Origin: Paraburkholderia tuberum STM678
GTDB taxonomy: Bacteria; Pseudomonadota; Gammaproteobacteria; Burkholderiales; Burkholderiaceae
Length of the DNA stretch: 64,000 nucleotides
Assembly (NCBI RefSeq): GCF_902833905.1
Contig: NZ_CADFGP010000021.1
Span: forward strand, 80,194 to 144,193
Direction: 5' to 3'
Position numbers and translations under genes: made by a program. The notes beneath the pieces are model-generated. The model had not been told where the DNA came from. It made no database searches and saw nothing but the letters and a program-made list of their open reading frames with translations. Shown piece after piece: positions 1 through 8,647 of this stretch (positions are counted from its first letter, which is position 1; the number at the start of each line of letters is the position of its first letter).

Positions 1-917
1 CGCGCACGGTAGAACTCCGACGTGCCGTGACTGGCCTCGCCGAGCAGCACGACGCGATGCCCGGCGAAGCGGTCGAAAAATGCCGCGAATTCCGCGGAAT
101 CGATGTCGGGCAACGGTTCGGCCGCGTCGCGAATCGCGAGTTCGAGCGCGGCCGGCCTAGGCGCGGCCGGCATAGGTGCGGCCGGCGTAGGCGCGGCCGG
201 CGTAGACGTGAGCGGGATGGGCGTGGACGTGGATGCAGGCCGCAAATCCGCGCGCGCCGCGCCGCCTGGCTCCGGCCAGCCATCGTCGCCGACGAGCGGC
301 ACGAAGCGCACGTCGCCGAACGCATCTTCGTCGTAGTCGTGTTCGTCGCGCCGCACGATCTTCACGAGCCGCTGACGGCTCTGACTGCTGCCGACCGGCA
401 TCACGAGCCGTCCGCCCACGGCGAGTTGCATGCGCAGCGCTCGCGGCACACGCGGTCCGCCCGCCGCCGCGATGATCGCGTTATAGGGCGCATGCGCGGC
501 AAGACCTGCGGTGCCGTCGCCGACATGCACTTCGACGTTCTCGTAGCCGAGCCGCTGCAAGCGCTCGCGCGCGCCCTCGGCGAGGCTCGCGTCGCGTTCT
601 ATGGAATCCACCCGGCCCGCAATCTCCGCGGCGATCGCGGCCGCATAGCCGGAGCCCGTGCCGATGTCGAGCACGCGATCGCCGGGCTGCAACTCGGCGG
701 CCGCGAGCATCTTCGCGACGATGTACGGCTGCGAGATCGACTGCTCGCCGCCGATCGGCAGCGGCGTATCGTCATACGCGAATTCGCGCAGATCGGAGGG
801 CACGAACGCCTCGCGCGGCACGCGCCGCATCGCTTCGATCACGTAGTCGTCGCGCACGCCGCGTTGCACGATCTGCCGTTCGACCATCCATGCGCGCGCT
901 TCGTCGAAATCGCTCAT
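1..917 (-). CDS. Protein-L-isoaspartate O-methyltransferase fused to an erythromycin-esterase-like domain (partial, runs off left edge)
   Basis: The first ~215 residues form a SAM-dependent isoaspartyl methyltransferase, which repairs damaged Asp/Asn residues in proteins. The motif I SAM-binding segment VLDIGTGSGYAAA lies near residues 83-95, and the PCMT signature GGEQSISQPYIVA near 57-69. A Pro/Ala-rich linker of imperfect PAAPx pentapeptides follows (about residues 237-257). The reading frame then enters a second domain whose start, RVVLLGEASHGTSEFY, is the opening motif of the erythromycin esterase/EreA-like family (HGT-x-E). Only the beginning of that domain lies in the window (305 codons visible, no stop). 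The ATG start is preceded by a strong AGGAGG-type ribosome site (complement of 918-930). The repair activity is likely. The esterase-like domain has no predictable substrate and need not confer antibiotic resistance. Confidence 0.85.
   Translation of the reverse strand, partial: MSDFDEARAWMVERQIVQRGVRDDYVIEAMRRVPREAFVPSDLREFAYDDTPLPIGGEQSISQPYIVAKMLAAAELQPGDRVLDIGTGSGYAAAIAAEIAGRVDSIERDASLAEGARERLQRLGYENVEVHVGDGTAGLAAHAPYNAIIAAAGGPRVPRALRMQLAVGGRLVMPVGSSQSRQRLVKIVRRDEHDYDEDAFGDVRFVPLVGDDGWPEPGGAARADLRPASTSTPIPLTSTPAAPTPAAPMPAAPRPAALELAIRDAAEPLPDIDSAEFAAFFDRFAGHRVVLLGEASHGTSEFYRA
148..207. repeat. Four tandem 15-bp repeats encoding a PAAPx linker
   Basis: Units at 148-162, 163-177, 178-192 and 193-207 share the core gcggccggc-n-tagg and differ at one to three positions. 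They lie in frame in the methyltransferase-esterase fusion and encode a Pro/Ala interdomain linker on the minus strand. Each copy adds exactly five residues, so copy-number change would alter linker length without a frameshift. Confidence 0.85.
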
Positions 918-1172
918 CGCCGCCTCCTCGCGAATGCGCAGCGCTGCGCGCGCTCCGCACTTGCCACGGGGCCGCGCGCGAGCGCACTGCTGTTCCACGC
1001 TTCAGCAACGAGCATACCGCCAGCGGGGACCGGTGGCGATGCGCGAAACGTGAAGCCGCCGTCACGCGCCCGCGGTCCGCGAGCGCGGACCGATATTTGC
1101 TGCGGTTCCGGCGCGAGCGCTTGAACGAACAAAACGCCGGTCCGATTGCGTCGCACGACAAGGGCGAAAATC

Positions 1173-1697
1173 ATGAGCATTCCCATGCAGGTCGTATCCT
1201 TCCTCAGCTCGCGAGGTCTGAAGCTCGCGACCGCCGAATCCTGCACCGGCGGCCAGATCGCGTCCTATCTCGCGAGCGTGCCGGGCAGCGGCGCATGTCT
1301 CGACGTCGGCTTCGTCAGCTACTCGCCATCGGGCAAAGCAGGGTTTCTCGGTGTGCGGCAAAGCACGATGAAGCAATACGGACTCACCAGCGAAGCGGTC
1401 GCGCGCGAAATGGCCGAGGGCGCGTTGCGCCAGGAAGGCTGCTGCGCGGACATCGCGGTATCGAACACGGGGCTCGCCGATGGCGGCGCGCATGGCGGCT
1501 CGGATGACGATCCGCCACAGGGCACGCAATGCTTCGCGTGGGCGTTCCGGCGGCCGGGCGATCAGTTCGTCACGTTCGCCGAGACGCGGCGCTTTTCGGG
1601 CGACCGCAACGACGTGCGTTCGGCCGCCGCGCTGTATGCGCTGTCGCGCGTCGAGCATTACTTCGATCAACTCCCGCGCATCCAGCGGGACCACTGA
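1173..1697 (+). CDS. pncC: Nicotinamide-nucleotide amidohydrolase, CinA C-terminal family
   Basis: 174 residues, the length of a stand-alone CinA-C/PncC enzyme, which deamidates NMN to nicotinate mononucleotide in the cytoplasm. The family signature ATAESCTGG is at residues 19-27, with a downstream YSPSGK...LGV segment matching the second conserved block. The chosen start (ATG 1173) gives the normal family N terminus; an upstream in-frame ATG at 1146 would add nine basic residues without a better ribosome site. It ends 14 bases before nadE, so the two are almost certainly co-transcribed. One feeds the deamidated precursor route and the other performs the final NAD amidation. Confidence 0.88.
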   Translation: MSIPMQVVSFLSSRGLKLATAESCTGGQIASYLASVPGSGACLDVGFVSYSPSGKAGFLGVRQSTMKQYGLTSEAVAREMAEGALRQEGCCADIAVSNTGLADGGAHGGSDDDPPQGTQCFAWAFRRPGDQFVTFAETRRFSGDRNDVRSAAALYALSRVEHYFDQLPRIQRDH

Positions 1698-1711
1698 AGA
1701 GAGACCGAACG

Positions 1712-2572
1712 ATGAATCTGCAATCCTCCTTCGACGCCAACGCCTGGCAACAGGCAGTGATTGACGAACTCGGCGTCGAGCGTGATTTCGACGTGGCCCG
1801 CGAACGCGAGCGGCGTGTCGCGTTCCTCGGCGACTACCTGGCGTCGCAAGGCCTGCGCACCTACGTGCTGGGCATTAGCGGCGGCGTCGATTCGTCGACC
1901 GCGGGGCGCCTCGCGCAGCTTGCCGTCGAACGTCTGCGCGCCAGCGGCTATGAAGCCCGTTTCGTCGCGGTGCGTCTGCCGTTCGGCAGCCAGCGCGACG
2001 AAGAGGACGCCGCGGCCGCACTCGCGTTCATCCGTCCGGACGAAACGCTGACGGTCAATATCAAGGAGCCCGCCGACGCGATGCTGTCTTCGCTCAAACG
2101 CGGCAACGTGCAGTACGTCGACGACTTTCAGGAAGACTTCGTGCTCGGCAACATCAAGGCGCGGCAACGCATGATCGCGCAGTACGCGATTGCGGGCGCG
2201 CGCGTCGGCGTGGTGATAGGCACCGACCACGCGGCCGAATCGCTGATGGGCTTCTTCACGAAGTTCGGCGACGGCGGCGCCGATATCCTGCCGCTCGCCG
2301 GTCTGACGAAGCGCCGCGTGCGCGCGCTCGCGCATGCGCTCGGCGCATCGGAGCGGCTCGTCAACAAGGTGCCGACCGCGGACCTCGAATCGCTGACGCC
2401 GCAGAAGCCGGACGAGGACAGCTACGGCATCAGCTACCAGGACATCGACGACTTCCTCGAAGGCAAGCCCGTCAGTGAAGAAGTCTTGATCACGATCCGC
2501 CGCTTTTACATGGCGACGCGCCACAAGCGCGCGCTGCCGGTCGCTCCGACGCCATCGTCGGCGTCGGTCTGA
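1712..2572 (+). CDS. nadE: Ammonia-dependent NAD+ synthetase
   Basis: 286 residues, close to the usual ~275 of NH3-dependent NadE, and without the glutamine-amidase domain of the long form. The N-type ATP pyrophosphatase P-loop SGGVDSS is at residues 56-62. The GTDHAAESLMGFFTKFGDGGADILPL region and the C-terminal KVPTADLE...PDEDSYG block are typical of the family. It catalyses ATP-dependent amidation of deamido-NAD to NAD. The longer frame starting at 1529 overlaps pncC and is not the likely start; ATG 1712 follows a GAGAGACC-type ribosome site. Directly downstream of pncC, it forms a two-gene NAD salvage unit. Confidence 0.95.
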   Translation: MNLQSSFDANAWQQAVIDELGVERDFDVARERERRVAFLGDYLASQGLRTYVLGISGGVDSSTAGRLAQLAVERLRASGYEARFVAVRLPFGSQRDEEDAAAALAFIRPDETLTVNIKEPADAMLSSLKRGNVQYVDDFQEDFVLGNIKARQRMIAQYAIAGARVGVVIGTDHAAESLMGFFTKFGDGGADILPLAGLTKRRVRALAHALGASERLVNKVPTADLESLTPQKPDEDSYGISYQDIDDFLEGKPVSEEVLITIRRFYMATRHKRALPVAPTPSSASV

Positions 2573-2587
2573 CAGCGCGGCGCCCGC

Positions 2588-2866
2588 TTATCCGGCGCGC
2601 GGACGTTGGGCGCGCTTCGGCTGTTCGATGTCCTCGCCGGGCATTTCCTGCAGTTGCTGTTCGGGCGCGATGCGCGAGCCGCGGTCGCGATCGGCGGACT
2701 GATCGGTCGGCTCCTGCGGCGCGGCAGCCCCATCGATCGCGCCTTCCGCCTCGATCTGCCGGCGCGCTTCTTCCCAATGGTCGTCGGCCCTGCCTTCCGG
2801 CGACGGATCGTTTTCCCAGATTTGATACGCCCGCGTGCGAATGCGGGCTTCGAGTTCCTTGTCCAT
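2588..2866 (-). CDS. DUF2934 small protein
   Basis: 92 residues, acidic and hydrophilic, with no signal peptide or membrane segment. The first ~40 residues carry the DUF2934 pattern: charged residues, RAYQIWEND, then GRADDHWEEARR. The remainder is Gln/Glu/Pro-rich and probably disordered. ATG 2866 has a good ribosome site (GGAGAGAC on the minus strand). Function is unknown; members are common in Proteobacteria, often beside stress or respiratory genes. It lies just downstream of the cytochrome oxidase pair on the same strand, but about 105 bases separate them, so co-transcription is only possible. Confidence 0.75.
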   Translation of the reverse strand: MDKELEARIRTRAYQIWENDPSPEGRADDHWEEARRQIEAEGAIDGAAAPQEPTDQSADRDRGSRIAPEQQLQEMPGEDIEQPKRAQRPRAG

Positions 2867-2971
2867 GTGTCTCTCCGTGAACGTGAGCGATGCAATACGG
2901 CGCCATGCGCGCCGTGCCCGAATGACGGCGAGCGACAGGCGAGCAAGCGTTGTTCCGCGCGGCGTGTGCTG

Positions 2972-4837
2972 CTATTTGTGCAGCTCGTTTCGCAGCGTCG
3001 CGACGTCGTTGGCGGTGACGGACTGCGCGTTGTTGCCCCAGGCGCTGCGGATATACGACGGCGTCGGAAACAGCGGGCGGGTTTCGGCGATCGCATCGAG
3101 CGCGCTCGTCGTCAGCACCTCGCGCGCGCCGGCCGTGAGACCCGACACCGACGCCGGCTGCCGCGACGGCTGCCACAGCGGATGGCGGCCATGCACGATC
3201 GGCAGCACGTCGAAATTGTGCGGCGGCGGCGGGCTCGGCATGCTCCATTCGAGCGTGCCGCCGCCCCACGGATCGGCCGACGCAGCAGCGCCCCGCCGGC
3301 GGCTGCGCGCCACATTGACGAGGAACAGCAACACGCCGATGCCCATCAGATACGCGCCGAGTGTCGCACTCAAATTCAGCGGCCCCCAGCCGAGCCCGGC
3401 GGGATAAGTCCAGATGCGCCGCGTCATGCCATGCAGGCCGAGCCAGTGCATCGGGAAGAACGTCACGTTGAAGCCGATGAAGAACAGCCAGAAATGCCAG
3501 CGCCCGAGGCGCTCGCCGAGCATGCGTCCGGTGATCTTCGGAAACCAGTAGTAGAACGCGCCGAACAGCGGAAACACCGCGCCGCCTATCAGCACGTAGT
3601 GCAGATGCGCGACCACGAAGTAGGTGTCATGCACCTGGAGATCCAGCGCGACCGAGCCGAGCATGATGCCGGTCATGCCGCCCAGCACCAGGATGAAGAA
3701 GAACGCGAGCATGAACAGCAGCGGCGTCCGGAGCCTGAGCTTGCCGGTCAGCAGCGTCGCGAGCCAGCAATAGATCTGAATGGCCGACGGTACCGCGATC
3801 AGCACGCTTGCCGCCGTGAAGAAGCTCTTGCCCAGTTCGGGCACCGTGGTCGCGAACATGTGATGCACCCAGAGTCCGAACGCAAGGAACGCGGTCGCGA
3901 TCAGCGCGAGCACCATCGCCGGATAGCCGACCACCGGCCGGCGCGAAAAGGTCTCGATGATCGACGACATGAAGCCGAGTGCCGGGATGAAGATCAAATA
4001 GACCTCCGGGTGTCCGAAGAACCAGAACAGGTGTTGCCACAGCAGCACGTCGCCGCCGAGCGACGGGTTGTAAAACTGCGTGCTGACCAACCGGTCCAGA
4101 ATCAGCGCGGTACTCGCGAGCATGACCGCGGGCATCGCGAACAGCACCATGAACTGCGTGACGAGCGTCGCCCATGCGAACAGCGGCAGCCGGTTCAGCG
4201 ACATGCCGGGCGCGCGCATTTTCAGAATGGTCGTGATCAGCACGATCGCTTCGAGCAGCGCGGACAGCTCGGTGAACGTGATCATCTGCGCCCAGATATC
4301 GGAGCCTTTGCCCGTCGCATAGTCCGGGCCGGCCAGCGGCACGTAGCTGAACCAGCCCGAGCGCGGCCCCGCGCCCATCGCGAACGCAATGTAGAGCGTC
4401 AGTCCGCCGAACAGGAACACCCCGTACGCGTACGCATTCATGCGCGCAAACGCGACGCTGCGCGCGCCGATCATTAACGGAATCAGGTAACCGGCGACCG
4501 CCTGCATCACCGGCACGGCGAACAGGAACATCATCGTCGTGCCGTGCATCGTGAACAGCTGGTCGTAGAAGTCGGGACCGACCACGTGGTTGTTCGGCCG
4601 CGCGAGCTGCGTGCGCATCGCGAGCGCGAGCAACCCCGCGAGCAGGAAGAATACGAACGTCGTGACGATGAAGCGCCGCGCGATCGTCTTGTGGTTGATT
4701 GCGGACAACCAGCCAATCACGCCCGGCGGATCGCGCCACGTGTCGGCGAGCAGCGCGCGCGTATCGGCGGGCGCGTGGGGGCCGTCCTTGATCGCGAGGT
4801 CGACGTGCAAGGCAGGCGGGCGTTCGAGCGTGCTCAT
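2972..4837 (-). CDS. ctaD: Cytochrome c oxidase subunit I (heme-copper oxidase)
   Basis: 621 residues with about 12 predicted membrane helices. The heme a ligand segment is TMHGTTMMFLF. The CuB/cross-linked His-Tyr motif GHPEVY near residue 275 includes the Glu of A1-type proton channels. The HH pair VHHMFATT is near 323 and the heme ligand region VVAHLHYVL near 409. The C-terminal WGGGTLEW...PPPHNFD block is typical of subunit I. It reduces O2 to water using electrons from subunit II. Start 4837 overlaps the subunit II stop (ATGA), implying translational coupling; an upstream extension of the frame runs into subunit II and is not real. No subunit III gene or fused subunit III follows, unlike classical cta or cox operons. 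Confidence 0.95.
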   Translation of the reverse strand: MSTLERPPALHVDLAIKDGPHAPADTRALLADTWRDPPGVIGWLSAINHKTIARRFIVTTFVFFLLAGLLALAMRTQLARPNNHVVGPDFYDQLFTMHGTTMMFLFAVPVMQAVAGYLIPLMIGARSVAFARMNAYAYGVFLFGGLTLYIAFAMGAGPRSGWFSYVPLAGPDYATGKGSDIWAQMITFTELSALLEAIVLITTILKMRAPGMSLNRLPLFAWATLVTQFMVLFAMPAVMLASTALILDRLVSTQFYNPSLGGDVLLWQHLFWFFGHPEVYLIFIPALGFMSSIIETFSRRPVVGYPAMVLALIATAFLAFGLWVHHMFATTVPELGKSFFTAASVLIAVPSAIQIYCWLATLLTGKLRLRTPLLFMLAFFFILVLGGMTGIMLGSVALDLQVHDTYFVVAHLHYVLIGGAVFPLFGAFYYWFPKITGRMLGERLGRWHFWLFFIGFNVTFFPMHWLGLHGMTRRIWTYPAGLGWGPLNLSATLGAYLMGIGVLLFLVNVARSRRRGAAASADPWGGGTLEWSMPSPPPPHNFDVLPIVHGRHPLWQPSRQPASVSGLTAGAREVLTTSALDAIAETRPLFPTPSYIRSAWGNNAQSVTANDVATLRNELHK

Positions 4838-5940
4838 CGTAGGGTTCCGAGCCAGGCGACCAGCGCTTGCCGGTCGGATGCGGGGAGCGGCACGGTCGGC
4901 ATCGTCGTGCCCGGCTTCAGCGCGTTCGGATCGCGGATCCACGCCGCGAGGTTCTGCTGCGTGTTCGGCAGCACGCCCGCGGCGATCGTCTGCCGGCTCA
5001 TCAGGTGCGTGAGGTCTGGGCCGAGCGTGCCCTGCGCCGACGTGCCGCGCACGGTGTGGCAGTTTGCGCAGCTCGACTGCTCGAAGATCTGCAGGCCGCG
5101 TCGAGCGACCACGTCGGTCGGACTGAGCGCCGCCGTCACGGCGGGCGTGGCCTGCTGCATACGCCAGTGCGCGTAATGTTCGGGCGTGTCGGCGGTCACG
5201 AACATCGCCATCCATGCGTGCTCGGCACCGCAATATTCGGCGCACTGGCCGCGATAGACGCCGGGTTTGTCGACACGGAATTCGATCGTCGAATCGATGC
5301 CCGGCAGCATGTCCTTCTTGCCGTGCAGATTGGGCATCCAGAAGCTGTGGATCACATCGCTCGCCTTCAGCGCGATGACGACTGGCCGCCCCGCGGGCAC
5401 GTGAAATTCATTCGCGGTCGAGAAGCCCGGCTGTTGCGCATCGCCAGGATAGTCGACTTTCCACCACCACTGCTCGCCGGTGACTTCGAGATGCAACGCG
5501 TCGTCGACCGGCAAGCGTGACAGCACGCGATCCGTCAATACGTCGGCAACGATCAGCCCCAACAGCAGCGCGACCGACGCGACGCTGACGACGGCGACCG
5601 CGCGCTGCGTTCCGCGTTCGTGCGGCTGCGCGAGTGACGCGTGCTCGACACTTTGCGCATCGTCGCCAGTATTGCCGCTCCTATCGGTGCGGCGAACCAG
5701 CGCAATCAGTGTCGCGAACAGCACTGCCGCGAACACCGCGCCGCACACGATCAACGACAGGTGCCACAGCCGCAGAATGTGCGCGGCCTGCACGCCGGCC
5801 GGATGCAGCGCATCCTGCGGCGGTTGCTGTGCGCAAGCGCCGCGTGCCACGCAGGCGAGCAGTATCCGCACGCCGCGCCGCGCGAGGAGCGAAATGCGAT
5901 GAGAAGCCGTAGGTCCGATTGGTCCAGCGAGATTGATCAT
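4834..5940 (-). CDS. ctaC: Cytochrome c oxidase subunit II with fused C-terminal cytochrome c domain
   Basis: 368 residues from ATG 5940. An N-terminal signal/anchor is followed by a second membrane helix. The cupredoxin domain has the complete CuA set C-x3-C-x3-H-x2-M (CAEYCGAEHAWM, near residues 230-241). A C-terminal cytochrome c domain has CANCH near 288-292 and a later Met ligand region (TTMPTVPLP). The fusion marks a caa3-type oxidase that takes electrons in through its own heme c. The frame stays open upstream to 6066, but those residues look untranslated; the ribosome site at 5940 is weak, so the start is uncertain. Subunit I begins within its stop codon. Confidence 0.9.
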   Translation of the reverse strand: MINLAGPIGPTASHRISLLARRGVRILLACVARGACAQQPPQDALHPAGVQAAHILRLWHLSLIVCGAVFAAVLFATLIALVRRTDRSGNTGDDAQSVEHASLAQPHERGTQRAVAVVSVASVALLLGLIVADVLTDRVLSRLPVDDALHLEVTGEQWWWKVDYPGDAQQPGFSTANEFHVPAGRPVVIALKASDVIHSFWMPNLHGKKDMLPGIDSTIEFRVDKPGVYRGQCAEYCGAEHAWMAMFVTADTPEHYAHWRMQQATPAVTAALSPTDVVARRGLQIFEQSSCANCHTVRGTSAQGTLGPDLTHLMSRQTIAAGVLPNTQQNLAAWIRDPNALKPGTTMPTVPLPASDRQALVAWLGTLR

Positions 5941-6274
5941 TGCGCGACGTTGAAGGCAGGTAAGCCAGTGGTTCGCGTGCACCACAGCAAGCGCCGTTCC
6001 AACGACGACAGCTGCAAAGCGACGGCCGATGCTCGACCGGTGGCCAATCCTGGCATCTCTGGACATTCGAGGGGAGCCGCGATGACGACGTCAGAAGGAA
6101 TACGGCGGACACGCAGGTCCGCGGTGTGCCGGTCGCGGACTGGCACACGCGTCAATTGGGGATGCAGTCGCCAGGCGATAGCGCCACGCGCGCCGATGCC
6201 GGCGTGTCGTCGACGATCGACGCGATCCGGTCACCATCGCGGCCGGATCGCTGAGCGCGGCACGGGCCGCGCGC
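5941..6274. other. Intergenic region upstream of the oxidase pair
   Basis: About 330 bases between the subunit II start and the next small minus-strand gene. No convincing ORF was seen. It must hold the oxidase promoter, but no clear -35/-10 pair stands out. A TGACGACGTCA-like near-palindrome around 6081-6092 is the only notable element and its role is unknown. Confidence 0.4.
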
Positions 6275-6547
6275 TTACATCTCGGGACAGGCAAGGTCGG
6301 CCGCGACGATCCGCGCGCCGTATTCCTCGGCGGCGAGCCGCGCTTCCTCGATACTGTCGAACGGACCGACAGCGGGTGCGCCATCGAAAGGGAACAGTCG
6401 GCGGCCGTCCACCTTACGGCTGACCAGCAGGTCGGCATAGAATCGTCCATCGGCGCTGCGTCGCGCGGTGACGAAGATCGAAAAGTCGTCGCGCGACAGG
6501 ATCGCGGCCGGCGAGTATTGGATCAGTTTCAGCTTTCTCCTGGACAT
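6275..6547 (-). CDS. Small conserved hypothetical protein (DUF6723-like)
   Basis: 90 residues from ATG 6547, chosen because AGGGAGTGAC precedes it on the minus strand; the frame could extend 11 codons upstream. It is a soluble alpha/beta-looking protein with an early basic stretch (MSRRKLKL) and a C-terminal SIEEARLAAEEYG helix. It resembles the small DUF6723 proteins annotated in Burkholderiales; this is recalled, not searched. No catalytic motif is visible and the function is unknown. Confidence 0.7.
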   Translation of the reverse strand: MSRRKLKLIQYSPAAILSRDDFSIFVTARRSADGRFYADLLVSRKVDGRRLFPFDGAPAVGPFDSIEEARLAAEEYGARIVAADLACPEM

Positions 6548-6864
6548 GTCACTCCCTGCTGCATTAGGCGATCCTGTCATGCCCCTTCTGCAACCGATGT
6601 TAATGGAGGTGTAAAAGGGCGCGTTCTTCCATAAGCGTCGACTTATGGACTTCCCTGTCGTGGCGACGCTTCAAACGGATCAGCGTGACTGGCGCGCGCA
6701 TTTCAAGGCTCCAGCTTTACCTTGATCCACCCGGCTCGCGCCGGTCGAACTCGCGGTAGGCCCTCCGTGCCGCAAATCGCGCTCGACGTGAGCCGCACGA
6801 GCGCGTCGGTCGGCTGCTGCAACTGCCATCATGCACCTCCGATGTTCGATGGCGCTTGCGCCCA
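6548..6864. other. Intergenic region, no gene recognised
   Basis: About 315 bases between two minus-strand genes (the DUF6723-like protein and the hemerythrin). Short overlapping frames around 6680-6947 have atypical composition and no ribosome site. There is no clear terminator hairpin with a T-run. Confidence 0.4.
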
Positions 6865-7425
6865 TCAGGTCTTGTCGCCGACCGCGCGACTGCCCGCCTG
6901 ATCCAGCCTGGCCTGCAGCGTGCGCTTGCGCGCCGCGATCTTTTCACCGAGCGCGGCGAGATCGCAGCCGGTGCGCCGCAAGGCCGGAAAGAGTTCGCGT
7001 TCCTCCTCCTCGACGTGATGCCGCACGAGCTCGGACATGACCTTGAACGTCGCGTCGAAGCCTTTGTCGCCCGGCTTCAGCGTCTCGAACTTCGCGATCA
7101 GCGTTGTCACCAGAAAATGCTCGACGTAGGCTTCATCGACATCGAGCTTGTCGTCGTCGGGCAGCGCCCGTTGCGCGGCCGGATACAACAGCTCTTCCTC
7201 GATGATCGTGTGCATCGTCAGCTCTTCGCACGCGCGCTGCGTCAGCGCGGCTTTGGCTTCGAGCGTGTCGCGCTCGTCGCCGCGCGATTTGCCGAAGGCG
7301 TCGAACAGTTTTTCCACGGCGCGGTGATCGGCCTCGAGCAGCGCGAGCGCATCGGGCGTGCTCGCGGTTTCGCGTCGAGCGGTGGGCTGCGTGTCGTCGG
7401 TAGCGGATCGCGTTGCGCGGTTCAT
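6865..7425 (-). CDS. Hemerythrin HHE cation-binding domain protein
   Basis: 186 residues. The core (about 25-160) is a four-helix hemerythrin-like domain with di-iron ligand motifs: an early ADHRAVEKLFDAF helix, HTIIEEELLYP, a YVEHFL helix and HHVEEEERELFP. A ~25-residue Thr/Ala-rich head and a basic tail flank it. Bacterial HHE proteins bind O2 or NO or repair di-iron centres; the role here cannot be fixed. It is divergent from a glycosyltransferase and follows the oxidase genes, which would fit an oxygen/redox function. No signal peptide; cytoplasmic. Confidence 0.88.
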   Translation of the reverse strand: MNRATRSATDDTQPTARRETASTPDALALLEADHRAVEKLFDAFGKSRGDERDTLEAKAALTQRACEELTMHTIIEEELLYPAAQRALPDDDKLDVDEAYVEHFLVTTLIAKFETLKPGDKGFDATFKVMSELVRHHVEEEERELFPALRRTGCDLAALGEKIAARKRTLQARLDQAGSRAVGDKT

Positions 7426-7567
7426 GGCGGCTCCTTCAATCGGTCAAGTGCCCGCATCGAGCAAACGCCATACCGCACCAACGGTCCCGCGGCGGTACGT
7501 CACTTGCTGCTGGTGGTCCGGCGCGGCATGTCGCGCGCTAACCTCTCCTTCCTCTTTTCAACGACTG

Positions 7568-8647
7568 ATGAGAATCGCCCAGATCGCTCCGCTTTACGAA
7601 AGCGTGCCGCCGTACGCGTACGGCGCCACCGAACGCGTCGTGTCGTATCTGACCGAAGAGCTGGTCGCGCGCGGCCACGACGTGACGCTCTATGCGAGCG
7701 CCGATTCGACGAGCGCCGCGCGGCTCGTGCCGATCTGCCCGCGCGGTCTTTGGCGCGACGCGAACGTGTGGGACACGCAAACCCATCACGTCAGGCAGCT
7801 CGCGCGCGTGATTCGCGACGCGGACCGCTTCGACGTCGTCCATTTTCACGGCGAGCCGCTGCATTTCGCGTGGGCCGAGCGCCTGCCATGCCGTACGCTG
7901 ACGACGCTGCACGGCCGTCTGCTGCTGAACGATCATGGCCCGCTGTTTCGCGAATTCGCGCGCGTGCCGGTGGTGTCGATTTCCGCGAGTCAGCGCCGGC
8001 CCGTGTCGTGGGCGAACTGGCAGGGCACGGTCCATCACGGACTGCCGCTCGACCAGTTCGAATTTCAACCGATGGCCGGTTCCTATCTGCTTTTTCTCGG
8101 CCGCATGATGCCGGAGAAACGTCCCGATCTCGCGATCGAAATCGCCCGGCGCAGCGGCTTGCCATTGAAGATCGCCGCGAAGATTCATCCCGGCGAACGC
8201 GACTATTTCCGCGAACGCATCGATCCGCTGTTGCGCCGCTCCGGCGCGTTCACCGAATACCTTGGCGAAGTCGGCGGCGGCGCGCGCCGGCAATTGATCG
8301 AGAACGCGCGTGCGTTGCTGCTGCCGATCGAATGGGACGAGCCATTCGGCATGGTCATGATCGAGGCGATGGCATGCGGCACGCCGGCGATCGCGTTTCG
8401 CCGCGGCGCGGTGCCCGAATTGATCGAAGACGGCGTGAGCGGCCTGATCGTCGATAACGTGGACGAGGCCGTGCAAGCGGTTGCGCGCATCGACAGCATC
8501 GAGCGCGGCGCGTGCCGCCGCGCGTTCGAGCGCCGCTTCACGGCCGCGCGCATGACCGACGACTATCTGACGATCTACGACGCGCTGCTCGCGCACGACA
8601 CGAGCGGCCGCCCGCGAGCAACGGGCAGTCAGCCCGCGCCGGTGTAA
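7568..8647 (+). CDS. Glycosyltransferase family 4/1 (GT-B fold)
   Basis: 359 residues. The N-terminal Rossmann half opens with MRIAQIAPLYESVPP and a glycine/Ala-rich turn (YGATERVVSYLTEEL). The C-terminal half has FLGRMMPEKRPDLAIEIA and the nucleotide-sugar E-x7-E motif within EWDEPFGMVMIEAMACG, both hallmarks of GT4. It is a cytoplasmic retaining transferase using an activated sugar; donor and acceptor are not predictable. The frame stays open upstream to 7358, but homology begins at ATG 7568. It stands alone, divergent from the hemerythrin and about 6 kb before the main glycan genes. Confidence 0.88.
   Translation: MRIAQIAPLYESVPPYAYGATERVVSYLTEELVARGHDVTLYASADSTSAARLVPICPRGLWRDANVWDTQTHHVRQLARVIRDADRFDVVHFHGEPLHFAWAERLPCRTLTTLHGRLLLNDHGPLFREFARVPVVSISASQRRPVSWANWQGTVHHGLPLDQFEFQPMAGSYLLFLGRMMPEKRPDLAIEIARRSGLPLKIAAKIHPGERDYFRERIDPLLRRSGAFTEYLGEVGGGARRQLIENARALLLPIEWDEPFGMVMIEAMACGTPAIAFRRGAVPELIEDGVSGLIVDNVDEAVQAVARIDSIERGACRRAFERRFTAARMTDDYLTIYDALLAHDTSGRPRATGSQPAPV

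Noticed and set aside
148..207. Tandem repeats as a CRISPR array
   Set aside because: Contiguous 15-bp units without spacers, in frame in a coding region.
27..1124. Long plus-strand ORF of 365 codons
   Set aside because: Antisense shadow of the methyltransferase-esterase gene; the Arg/His-rich product has no homology, while the minus strand shows clear PCMT motifs.
2606..4477. 623-codon plus-strand ORF opposite cytochrome oxidase subunit I
   Set aside because: Arg/Glu-rich shadow product typical of high-GC antisense frames; the minus strand carries all oxidase ligands.
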